Source of the DNA: Streptomyces flavofungini
Lineage (GTDB): Bacteria; Actinomycetota; Actinomycetes; Streptomycetales; Streptomycetaceae
Length of the DNA: 64,000 nucleotides
Assembly (NCBI RefSeq): GCF_030388665.1
Contig: NZ_CP128846.1
Location: 4,786,501 to 4,850,500, forward strand
Direction: 5' to 3'
How positions within the stretch are numbered: position 1 is the first letter of the stretch; each line of letters starts with the position of its first letter. Positions 8,741 to 15,957 of this stretch are shown piece after piece. The notes beneath the pieces were generated by a model. The model worked only from the letters and a program-made list of their open reading frames with translations, searched no databases and was not told the DNA's origin. Position numbers and translations under genes: made by a program.

Positions 8741-10384
8741 GTGAGCACCGAGAACGAGGGCACTGAGGTACCCCCGGCCCCGTCCGCACCCCCCGTGCCG
8801 GTGGATACTCCCGCTGCTTCCGCCCCCGACGCCCCGGCGCCGAAGCCACCGGCGGACGAGCCCGCCGCGTCCGCGACCACCCCGGCGGACGCTCCCGACG
8901 CGAGCACGCCGCCCGCGTCGGCTCCGGCTCCCGCCCCGGCCCCGAACATCCCCGATCCGTACGCCCACACGGCAGGGCACGCGGGCGGGGGCCAGCAGGG
9001 CGCCGGTCAGCAGGGCGCCGGCCAGCAGAGCGGCAGTCAGACGGGCGGCGGATACACCCAGGCGGGTCAGCCCGGCGCGGCGTACGGCCAACAGCCCGCC
9101 CACGCGCAGGCTCCGGCCCACGCCACGCCCGTCGCCTCGCCGTCCGGCGCGTGGCCGCCGCCCCCGGCCGTGCCGTCGTACGCACAGGACGGCGCCGGGT
9201 CCGGCGGTTCGGGCTGGGGCGCGTCGTGGACGGCGGAGCAGCCGGCCGCGCCGAAGCCGGGTGCCCGGCGCGGCGGTCTGGTCGCGGCGGTGCTCGCGGC
9301 GGCGCTGGTCGCGGGCGGTGTCGGCGGCGGCCTCGGCTTCTGGGCGGCGGACCGCAACGACGACAACAGCACGGACTCGACGACGGTCTCCGCGTCGGAC
9401 AGCCCCGCCGACCTCAAGCGGGAGCCCGGCTCGGTGGCGGGCATCGCGAACAAGGCGCTGCCGAGCGTCGTCACCATCGAGGCCCAGAGCGGCAGCGGCG
9501 AGGGCGGCACGGGCACGGGCTTCGTGTACGACAAGCAGGGCCACATCCTCACCAACAACCACGTGGTGGCGTCCGCGGCCGAGGGCGGCAAGCTGTCGGC
9601 GACGTTCTCGAACGGCAAGAAGTTCGACGCCGAGGTCGTGGGCCGCGCCCAGGGCTACGACGTCGCGGTCATCAAGCTCAAGGACAAGCCCTCGGACCTC
9701 GCCCCGCTGCCGCTCGCCGACTCCGAGAAGGTGGCCGTCGGCGACTCCACGATCGCGATCGGCGCCCCCTTCGGCCTGTCGAACACGGTCACGACGGGCA
9801 TCGTCAGCGCGAAGAACCGCCCGGTGACCTCCAGCGACGGCGGCAGCAGCAAGAGTTCGTACATGAGCGCGCTGCAGACCGACGCGTCCATCAACCCGGG
9901 CAACTCCGGCGGCCCGCTCCTGGACGCCCGCGGCGCGGTCATCGGCATCAACTCCGCGATCAAGCCCGCCGACAGCGGCGGCATGGGCGGCGGCCAGTCC
10001 GGCTCGATCGGCCTGGGCTTCGCGATCCCGGTGAACCAGGCGAAGAACGTGGCACAGCAGCTGATCAAGACGGGCGAGGCGACGTACCCCGTGATCGGCG
10101 CCTCGGTCTCCCTGGCGAACACCTCGGACGGCGCCGTCATCTCCGACCGTGCCGCCGGCGGCTCCGGCGCCGCGGTGGAGCCGGGCGGCCCGGCGGCCAA
10201 GGCGGGCCTCAAGTCCGGCGACGTCATCAAGAAGCTCGACGACACGGTCATCGACAGCGGCCCCACCCTCATCGGCCAGATCTGGACCCACCGCCCCGGC
10301 GACACCGTCAAGATCACCTACGAGCGCGACGGCAAGGAGCGCACCACCGACGTGGTCCTGGGCGCACGCAAGGGCGACAGCTGA
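8741..10384 (+). CDS. Membrane-anchored trypsin-like serine protease with PDZ domain (HtrA/DegP-like)
   Basis: 547 residues. A long disordered Pro/Ala/Gln-rich cytoplasmic region (1-175) precedes one membrane helix (about 178-200), so the protease faces outside. Catalytic triad: His274 (LTNNHVV), Asp307 (GYDVAVIKL), Ser389 (NPGNSGGPL). The PDZ domain occupies about 450-547 (GGPAAKAGLKSGDVI). Family members degrade or refold misfolded envelope proteins. The GTG at 8741 has GAGGAGAAG 5-10 nt upstream; an in-frame GTG at 8702 is the alternative. It runs divergently from the GDPD gene. Confidence 0.9.
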   Translation: MSTENEGTEVPPAPSAPPVPVDTPAASAPDAPAPKPPADEPAASATTPADAPDASTPPASAPAPAPAPNIPDPYAHTAGHAGGGQQGAGQQGAGQQSGSQTGGGYTQAGQPGAAYGQQPAHAQAPAHATPVASPSGAWPPPPAVPSYAQDGAGSGGSGWGASWTAEQPAAPKPGARRGGLVAAVLAAALVAGGVGGGLGFWAADRNDDNSTDSTTVSASDSPADLKREPGSVAGIANKALPSVVTIEAQSGSGEGGTGTGFVYDKQGHILTNNHVVASAAEGGKLSATFSNGKKFDAEVVGRAQGYDVAVIKLKDKPSDLAPLPLADSEKVAVGDSTIAIGAPFGLSNTVTTGIVSAKNRPVTSSDGGSSKSSYMSALQTDASINPGNSGGPLLDARGAVIGINSAIKPADSGGMGGGQSGSIGLGFAIPVNQAKNVAQQLIKTGEATYPVIGASVSLANTSDGAVISDRAAGGSGAAVEPGGPAAKAGLKSGDVIKKLDDTVIDSGPTLIGQIWTHRPGDTVKITYERDGKERTTDVVLGARKGDS

Positions 10385-10436
10385 CCCGCTACTCTTGACC
10401 CCGCGCCCGCGGCCGATCACCGGCCGCCCGGCGCGG

Positions 10437-10521
10437 GGTGGGTTGCCCGAGCGGCCTAAGGGAACGGTCTTGAAAACCGTCGTGGCGCGAGTCACCGTGG
10501 GTTCAAATCCCACACCCACCG
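10437..10521 (+). tRNA. tRNA-Ser (anticodon TGA)
   Basis: An 85-nt class II tRNA. The acceptor arm pairs GGTGGGT (10437-10443) with ACCCACC (10514-10520), with G as discriminator. The anticodon loop CTTGAAA carries TGA, a long variable arm follows, and the T arm is GTGGGTTCAAATCCCAC. No CCA is encoded. Its 3' part is the attachment site of element A. Confidence 0.95.
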
Positions 10522-10533
10522 CAGGCAGGTCAG
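10491..10533. repeat. Left attachment repeat of element A (43 bp)
   Basis: Identical over 43 bp to 14498-14540. It covers the variable/T arm and acceptor end of tRNA-Ser plus 12 bp beyond. The tRNA is intact on this side, so integration kept the gene functional. Confidence 0.88.
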
Positions 10534-10549
10534 GGACCTAGCAGGTCAG

Positions 10550-10581
10550 AAGGGGTGCAGCTCTCCGGAGCGGCACCCCTT
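10550..10581 (+). terminator. tRNA-Ser terminator hairpin
   Basis: AAGGGGTGC (10550-10558) pairs with GCACCCCTT (10573-10581). A related, diverged hairpin sits at the same distance from the right attachment repeat (about 14550-14580), so the duplicated segment once extended beyond the 43-bp core. Confidence 0.55.
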
Positions 10582-10775
10582 CCGCATGACCTTGTCTCAC
10601 CCTGGCTCGCCCGTTTCCCACCCCTGACCAGTGCGTGCGGCCAACCTGCGGCCAGGTGTCAGGACGGCGGAACCCTAGCTCTCGAGCCGCTGCTGATTCA
10701 CACAGAAATGCGGTCTATCGAAGCGTCCGGCTAGTAGCTACGTTTGGAACGTCTCCGTCTTCTTCGTAGGGGGAA

Positions 10776-10820
10776 GGACCGGCCTGCCTGGGCGGCGTGC
10801 CCATGTCGGCAGGCCGGTCC
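10776..10820 (+). promoter_or_regulatory. Strong leader hairpin before a small gene
   Basis: A perfect 13-bp stem (GGACCGGCCTGCC at 10776-10788, GGCAGGCCGGTCC at 10808-10820) has an inner TGGGC/GCCCA stem. It ends 22 nt before the start codon at 10843 and just before the AGGAGGGG ribosome site. It could be an attenuator or RNA-stability element for the following small gene. Confidence 0.5.
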
Positions 10821-10842
10821 CTGCACCGAAAGGAGGGGAGAC

Positions 10843-10971
10843 ATGGCCGACGAACCGTCGACCAAGCGGGCGAAGATCTTTCGGGAACTTGCTTCACGTG
10901 TGGCGGTAGCTCTGAGCGTTCGCGCTCTATGGGCTGTCATTGTGGAGCTCGTTCGCGGCGACGATCTTTGA
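10843..10971 (+). CDS. Small hypothetical protein (42 aa)
   Basis: ATG at 10843 is preceded by AAAGGAGGGG at good spacing. The product (MADEPSTKRAKIF...) has a basic N-terminus and an amphipathic-hydrophobic half (VAVALSVRALWAVIVELV) that could be a short membrane or dimerisation helix. It has no recognised family. It lies between the tRNA and the integrase remnant, where small Xis or regulatory genes of integrative elements often sit, but nothing in the sequence shows that role. Confidence 0.45.
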   Translation: MADEPSTKRAKIFRELASRVAVALSVRALWAVIVELVRGDDL

Positions 10972-11065
10972 CCGCACCCGGCGCGATGGGGTCTCCCCCT
11001 TCCCACGCGCCGGAACCATGAATGACTGGTGCGGTTTGCGCGGCCATCCACGAGTCTGTTGGTGA

Positions 11066-11685
11066 CTATCCCGGTCCTTCGGCGTCGCTTTCGTGCTCGG
11101 CCAACCCTTGCTCGATCAGCGCGTTCATCTTCGCTTCCTCGCCGTCCAGCACCTTGGCGTAGTAGCGCTGGAGGACGGCGACGCTTTGCCCCGCCCGGCG
11201 GGCCGTCTCGGCGAGGCTCACCCCGGAGCGGAGCCAGAACGACACGCATGCATGCCGCAGGTCGTACGGAATCGCGGCCAGCGGAGAGGCCACCTGCGCG
11301 GCCGTGAGCGCCTTCCGGCGAGCTTCCTTCCATACGGCGCCGTACTCCTGAGACCGGACCGGCCCGCCGCGTACAGCGCTGAACAGTCGCCCCTCTGCCG
11401 TAGTGCCGCACGAGCCCAGGTGAGCACGCAGGATGTCGACCAGCACCGGCGGAATGGGCACCGGCCGGACCGCCCGGCGGGCCCGGTGCTTCAACTGCCG
11501 TTCCTCGTAGGGCTTGCCGTCGTCCGTCCACGCGGAACCCACCTGCGGCCGGGCACCGGCGAGCAGGAGACGCCCCCACCCCTCGGTGGGAAGGTCACAC
11601 TGGTCGGCGCTGAGCATGGAGACTTCCTCAGGCCGCATGGCGGCATAGTAGATGCACGCGAAGTACGGGCGCCGTACGCGCGGAT
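11066..11685 (-). pseudogene. int: Tyrosine integrase, C-terminal catalytic part only
   Basis: The frame codes the catalytic half of a phage-type tyrosine recombinase: box I arginine in YYAAMRPEEV, box II YDLRHACVSFW, and the nucleophile Tyr in LQRYYAKVL. Upstream of about 11685 the open frame continues to 11917, but that part is antisense to a GntR gene and has no integrase character. The N-terminal arm-binding and core-binding domains are missing. It is oriented toward tRNA-Ser, as expected for the integrase of this site. The truncation means element A cannot mobilise itself. Confidence 0.75.
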
Positions 11686-12403
11686 TGCTGCCCACTACGC
11701 GGAGCTGATCGCGTCCGGTGAGCTGCCGCCAGGGTCGCTTCTGCCGAGCATCAAGAACCTCTCCGAGGAGTGGAGCGTGAGCACCGCGACGGCTGAGAAG
11801 GCCCTGCGCAAGCTCCGCAACGAGGGCCTGGTCAGGGGCATTCACGGCATCGGAACGGAGGTTCTGGACCGGTCGGCCCCGATGTCTTCGGGATCTCAGC
11901 GCCAGGACCGGGGGCACCGCACCGGGTCGAGTTGGGGATCAGGTGAACGGTCTGACTCGCACCAGGCGGCGGTAGTCCCGGCACCTACGGATGTAGCTCA
12001 AGCCCTGGACATTGAGCCTGGCTCCGAAGTCATCCGCCGACGCCGCGTGTACAGGGACCGACACGGCATCGTGGCGCACAGCACCTCGTGGATCCCCATT
12101 CAGTACGGGAAGTTGATCCCCCAGTTGGCAAAGAGTGAGCGCTTGACCGGGGGAACGTCGCTCCAACTCATCGCCACGGCAACCAGCCGCCCGATCAGTC
12201 ATCGGATCGACACGGCCTCTGCCCGTCTGCTGACAGCCGAGGACGCACAGCTTCTGGAGTTGGACCCCAGCAACCCGCCTGTAGAACCTTCAGTCGTGAT
12301 GACAGCGAAGTTCGTCGACAGCGAGGGCAGCGTGGTGGAGTACGGCGTCGACCTTGGCGGCCCCGGCCGGACCTGGCGAACGGAGTCGGAGGTCTCCGAG
12401 TGA
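11670..12403 (+). pseudogene. GntR-family regulator lacking its start (HTH plus UTRA domain)
   Basis: The frame codes a winged-helix GntR domain (YARIAAHYAELIASGELPPG, then SEEWSVSTATAEKALRKLRNEG) and a C-terminal UTRA ligand-binding domain (EVIRRRRVYRDRHG ... VEYGVDLGGPG). No ATG/GTG with a ribosome site precedes the HTH; the frame runs backwards into antisense integrase sequence. The first few codons therefore seem lost at the junction near 11670-11690. In intact elements such regulators repress transfer genes. It overlaps the next gene by GTGA at 12400-12403. It could still be translated as a fusion from further upstream. Confidence 0.65.
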
Positions 12404-13070
12404 CGGTCATGGATGACACGCTCATGAGCGTGCTTGAAGGTCGCCTAGACGCATTGCTCTCGGCTCGCCATAGCGGCCCACTCACACTCGAAGCCGAAGC
12501 GGAGACGGCCGCCATCTCTCGGACCTTGACGAAGCCGATGCCTACCCGTCCGCCACGCTGTGTCCTGATGGCAGGGCTCCCCGGCTCCGGTAAGACCACG
12601 CTCGCCCGTGTCCTAGCCGCTCGTGGGTTCATGCGCCTGTGTCCGGATGAGGAGATGTACCGCCGCCACGGTGTGTACGGGGTGGACTTCCCCGGGGCAC
12701 CTTCCCCGCCCTTGAGCGGCCGGTCCTTGAGGATGTCGCGGTTGAACTGCGGAAGCAGCTTCTCGCAGGGCGCGATGTTGTGGTGGACCACGGCTTCTGG
12801 ACCCCGTAAGACCGCGCCCGGTGGAGGACCATCGCGACCGACGCAGGTGCCTCTTCAGAGCTTGTCTATTTCGCAGCAAGCCATGACGAACTCTGGTCCC
12901 GAATCAGCCAACGCAACGAGTTCTATGCGCACGACCCCAATGCGATCTTTTTCTCTGAGAGCGACCTTCAGCGATACCGCACTCGCTTTGTGCCCCCAGG
13001 AGCTGACGAACCACACGTGACATACGACGGTGACCCTGCGGGTGTGTTCGCGGCCATCGACGCCGAGTAG
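12400..13070 (+). pseudogene. P-loop kinase/ATPase (AAA_33-like), broken by frameshift and stop
   Basis: The N-terminal part has a clean Walker A motif (LMAGLPGSGKTTLARVLAA). After GVYGVDFP the reading frame is lost near 12693. In the +1 frame the protein continues (FPALERPVLEDVAVEL, then DVVVDHGFWTP), meets a TAA where DHGFWTP is normally followed by an acidic residue, and then continues (DRARWRTIATDAG ... FAAIDAE) to a stop at 13070. Two independent lesions show decay. A GntR regulator followed by such a kinase is a common Streptomyces gene pair. Confidence 0.75.
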
Positions 13071-13336
13071 GGCTTGTCGTTGGCCTACTCCAGCAACAAT
13101 CCCTTGCCGTCCCCTGGACCAGCCCGCGTGTGCGGGGACCACTGCTGCGCCATCAACAAGTTGAACGTCGTCATGGGACCACCCCCGCATGCGCGGGGAC
13201 CACAGCATGCCAGGGTGGCTAATCCGGTAAGCGGTGGGACCACCCCCGCACGCGCGGGGACCACGTCCCACTCGGCCTCGATCTCGGCCTGTGACAGGGA
13301 CCACCCCCGCACGCGCGGGGACCACACTTCCTGTAA

Positions 13337-14195
13337 GACGCCATTTCGTTTGGTGTGATCTTGCGGCAGCCTGGGACGGTGACTTCTTCGCTTGTTGAGC
13401 GAATGGCTCCAGATGATCTGTGGGAGCTGTTCGAGCGGGTGGTGCCGCCGGCGCCGGAGCGTCCGCAGGGCGGCGGTCGCCGTCGGCATGGGGACCGGGA
13501 GGTGCTGGCCGCGATCATCTTCGTCGCCACCTCGGGCTGCACGTGGAACCAACTGCCGCCGGGCTTCGGCCCTTCGGGAGTGACCGCTTTCCGCCGGTTC
13601 ACCGAGTGGTCCGAGGCGAGGGTGTGGGCCAAGCTCCATCGCCTTGTCCTCGATGAGCTCGGCTCCCGCGGTGAGCTGGACTGGTCGCGCTGTGCGATCG
13701 ACTCAGTCAGCGTCCGCGCCCTCAAAGGGGCGGCTGACGGGACCGAATCCGACCGACCGCGGCAAGAGCGGATCGAAAATCCACCTGATCGTCGACCGTC
13801 ACGGCCTGCCTCTCTCGCTCGGAATCTCCGCCGCCAACCTCCACGACAGCCAGGCCCTCATCCCGCTGGTCCGCGGTATCCCGCCCGTCCGCTCCCGCCG
13901 CGGCCCCAGGCGTCGGCGGCCCGCCAAGCTCCACGGCGACAAGGGGTACGACTACCCCCACCTGCGACGCTGGCTCTCTTTACGGCAGATCACCCACCGC
14001 ATCGCACGCAAGGGCACTGAGTCTTCCCAGCGCCTGGGTCGGCACCGCTGGGTCGTGGAACGGACGGTGTCCTGGCTGTCGGGCTGCCGCCGACTCCACC
14101 GCCGATACGAACGCAAGCCCGAGCACTTCCTCGCCTTCACCGCCATCGCGGCAACCCTCATATGCCATCGCAGAATCGCCAAATGAAATGACGTC
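13337..14195 (+). mobile_element. IS5-family insertion sequence (859 bp) inside a CRISPR spacer
   Basis: Imperfect terminal inverted repeats match at 16 of the first 19 bp (left GACGCCATTTCGTTTGGTG at 13337, right end reading inward from 14195 GACGTCATTTCATTTGGCG). A TAA target duplication flanks the IS (13334-13336 and 14196-14198). Removing the IS and one TAA leaves 8+3+21 = 32 nt between two CRISPR repeats, which fixes the boundaries exactly. Size, 3-bp target and transposase fit the IS5 family (IS1031/IS427-like groups). Confidence 0.9.
13355..14186 (+). CDS. IS5-family DDE transposase in two overlapping frames
   Basis: The first frame (13355 to about 13735) codes the N-terminal DUF4096-type part (WELFERVVPPAPERP, GCTWNQLPPGFGPSG) and the first catalytic region (WSRCAIDSVSVRALKG). 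The second frame, ending at 14186, codes LTGPNPTDRGKSGSK, the second Asp region (LHGDKGYDYPHLR) and the RWVVERTVSWL box with the catalytic Glu. The switch is needed at CTCAAAGGGG near 13725. It is either programmed frameshifting, known in this family, or a one-base lesion. Going from first to second frame requires a +1 (or -2) shift. Confidence 0.82.
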
Positions 14196-14497
14196 TAAGT
14201 TCCTGCCCCTGCGCACACTGGGACCACCCCCGCACGCGCGGGGACCACAGGAGCTGACCAGGCACGTTAGCTAGACCGACCCCGCTTTTTGCTCGCTTTG
14301 AGAGAAGCGGACATTTCATCCCCTTCTGCATCCCAGTAGCTGACGCATGAAGAGTATCCAGGCCGGATCCGGCCCGGGTGTGGCCAACCTGCGGCCAGGT
14401 CGCCCGCGTTCTGTGACTGTGGCATGCGGTCTCAGCAGGTCAAGGCCCATACTCGTCACGCCGAGTTGGCGGTCTTGGAAACCGTCGTGGCAGCGAT

Positions 14498-14540
14498 GTC
14501 ACCGTGGGTTCAAATCCCACACCCACCGCAGGCAGGTCAG
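14498..14540. repeat. Right attachment repeat of element A (43 bp)
   Basis: Identical to 10491-10533. Upstream (about 14468-14497) the similarity to tRNA-Ser continues imperfectly through part of the anticodon arm (GTCTTGGAAACCG instead of GTCTTGAAAACCG) and then ends. This is a partial tRNA copy and not a gene. Confidence 0.88.
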
Positions 14541-15521
14541 CGTATGAGCTGGTCAGAAGGGGTGCCCCGATTCCGGGGCGCCCCCTCTTCATGACTTCAC
14601 GGGCATCTCCTGAGTGCGCGACGTCCTGATCGAGCGAGGGCACCCGAACCATGGGTCGGTGCTGGTGGAGCAACTGGCCCATGCGTCGCGGGAAGACGCG
14701 CAGAGGGGGCCGTTGAAGAAGCAGACGGGGCCGTTGAGGAAGCGGCGCCGAGGCCGACCAGCCCGCAGCCGGAAGAGTCGCGAGGTGCCGGCACGACCGC
14801 AGCCAAGCGAGAGGTCAGGGCCAGTCAGGGGCGTCTTTCTGGCTCGACAGGTCCCCGTGGCCCTCTCCCCAGTGGTTGACCCAGCGCACTCGCCGCATGC
14901 GTAGCGGCCGTTCGGACCATCCACTTGCGTGCCGCACCGTCGACAGAAACGTTGTGGTGATCTCTGCCTCGGGGGGCGCGGTGTCCGCCACCGTGTCCGC
15001 CTCAGCTTCGTGCGGGCGCTGCTTCTTCATGCTGCGGAGCGCACTCAGAGGTCGGACCACACAGTGTGCAGTCCTTCAACTCGGTGGGAGGGCCTGTGTA
15101 GTGGTACCCCCACCGACGGCCGTCAGGTTGAGGTCGTTTCACGACGGCTGCCCTCCCTGGCCAAGGGGAAGCTCCGCCAACCAGGAGACGGGAACGCCTT
15201 GCAATGTGTATCCGTGGCCGTCGTCGGCGCGGCTGCCCCGCCGAGAATGCGCATCGCCTCAGAGGCAAGGCGAGTTGGACGTCGCCCTGTTTCAACCCCC
15301 CTGTCGTCAGTGTTGGTTCGGATTCCTGTCCCCTCTGTTTGATGAGAGGGAGGGGGAGAGGCATGGGAGGGGGGAATGATCACCCGGGATTGATGTGTGA
15401 TGTTCACCTCAAGGCGTGCGCGCTTCTGTGGTCAACTTGCCCCCTATGTGTGCATATCAGTGGGGTGTTTTGACTGTTTCATCACGACTGCATGTTTACT
15501 GTCAAGGGGCCTTGAGCGTTC
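14541..15521. other. About 1 kb without a confident gene; possible zinc-ribbon remnant
   Basis: Open frames here have poor coding character. On the - strand, near 14940-14590, one frame reads FCRRCGTQVDGPNGRYACGEC, a CxxC...CxxC zinc-ribbon-like segment continuing to a stop at 14589, but it has no clear start. It may be a remnant left from mobile DNA beyond the attachment repeat. Nothing else can be supported. Confidence 0.35.
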
Positions 15522-15551
15522 TTGACATGCGGTTTGTGTAAAACGCATGAT
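15522..15551 (+). promoter_or_regulatory. Candidate sigma-70-type promoter
   Basis: TTGACA (15522-15527) and CATGAT (15546-15551) are separated by 18 bp, about 50 bp before the start of the small secreted protein. The segment ATGCG...CGCAT inside it forms a short inverted repeat that could bind a regulator. Confidence 0.45.
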
Positions 15552-15601
15552 CTCCCGGCGTCCGAATTCTGGCGCCTGCAATTCGAAACGGGAGAATGAA
15601 A

Positions 15602-15841
15602 ATGCGTAAGGCTTGCACGGCAATCCTGACGGGACTGTTCAGCGTCACACTCTTTGTCGCGCTTCCTGGCAACCAGGGCGAAGCCCGCGCCATCACCTTC
15701 GACCCCAACGCGTGCCTTGATCTCTCCCAGGTGCAGGTGTGCAAGAAGGGCTACATCTACAAGAACGTGCCGATGACCGGGCCCGTGGCGCCCGGCAAGT
15801 GCCGTCCGTGGGTTTCGGTGAAGACCAAGAAGAAGTGCTGA
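15602..15841 (+). CDS. Small secreted cysteine-containing protein (79 aa)
   Basis: A typical Sec signal peptide (MRKACTAILTGLFSVTLFVAL, predicted cleavage near GEARA-ITF) leaves a mature peptide of about 50 residues. The mature part has four cysteines (NACLDL, QVCKKG, GKCRPW, KKKC), so two disulfides are likely, and it is lysine-rich. The ATG at 15602 was chosen over the one at 15596 because GGGAG is 8 nt upstream. No family was recognised. Size, charge and cysteines resemble antimicrobial or signalling peptides, but this is inference only. Confidence 0.6.
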   Translation: MRKACTAILTGLFSVTLFVALPGNQGEARAITFDPNACLDLSQVQVCKKGYIYKNVPMTGPVAPGKCRPWVSVKTKKKC

Positions 15842-15957
15842 CGACACTGCTCCGCAGTTCGCGCGCGTGAGTGGCGGGCCATCATGTGATGGTCCGCCAC
15901 TTTCTGTTCGTCTGGGGTGATGCGGGCGGGACGGGGGCGGAGGGCGGGGCGGTCGGC

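Larger units (their letters stand above)
13114..14248 (-). CRISPR. Orphan type I-E-like CRISPR array, interrupted by an IS
   Basis: Five 29-bp repeats at 13114-13142 (degenerate), 13175-13203, 13236-13264, 13297-13325 and 14220-14248. On the + strand they start GGGACCACCCCCG and end GCGCGGGGACCAC; on the - strand they have the GTGGTCCCCGCGCGTGCGGG form usual for Streptomyces type I-E. Spacers are 32 nt (13143-13174, 13204-13235, 13265-13296); the fourth is split by an IS. The degenerate repeat at the left end marks the leader-distal end. The array is therefore read on the - strand, with the leader right of 14248. No cas gene is in the window. Confidence 0.93.
10491..14540. mobile_element. Element A: decayed tRNA-Ser integrative element with CRISPR array
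   Basis: About 4.0 kb bounded by identical 43-bp tRNA-Ser 3'-end repeats. It contains the tyrosine integrase remnant oriented toward the tRNA, a GntR/P-loop gene pair and an orphan CRISPR array. The 19-bp sequence GGCCAACCTGCGGCCAGGT occurs near both ends (10639-10657 and 14382-14400), suggesting integrase arm sites. No replication or transfer genes remain, and the integrase is directly joined to the regulator. The element is therefore probably a deletion derivative of a larger actinomycete integrative element. Confidence 0.78.

Noticed and set aside
13143..13296. CRISPR spacers targeting elements B or C in this window
   Set aside because: No match to the spacers was noticed when reading the window; a proper search of both strands is needed to be certain.
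14461..14525. A second tRNA-Ser gene
   Set aside because: Only the 3' part is present; there is no acceptor 5' strand or D arm. It is the right attachment copy.
14876..15407. Several 80-170-codon open frames on both strands
   Set aside because: Poor codon quality, no ribosome sites and mutual overlap; only a possible zinc-ribbon remnant is noted.
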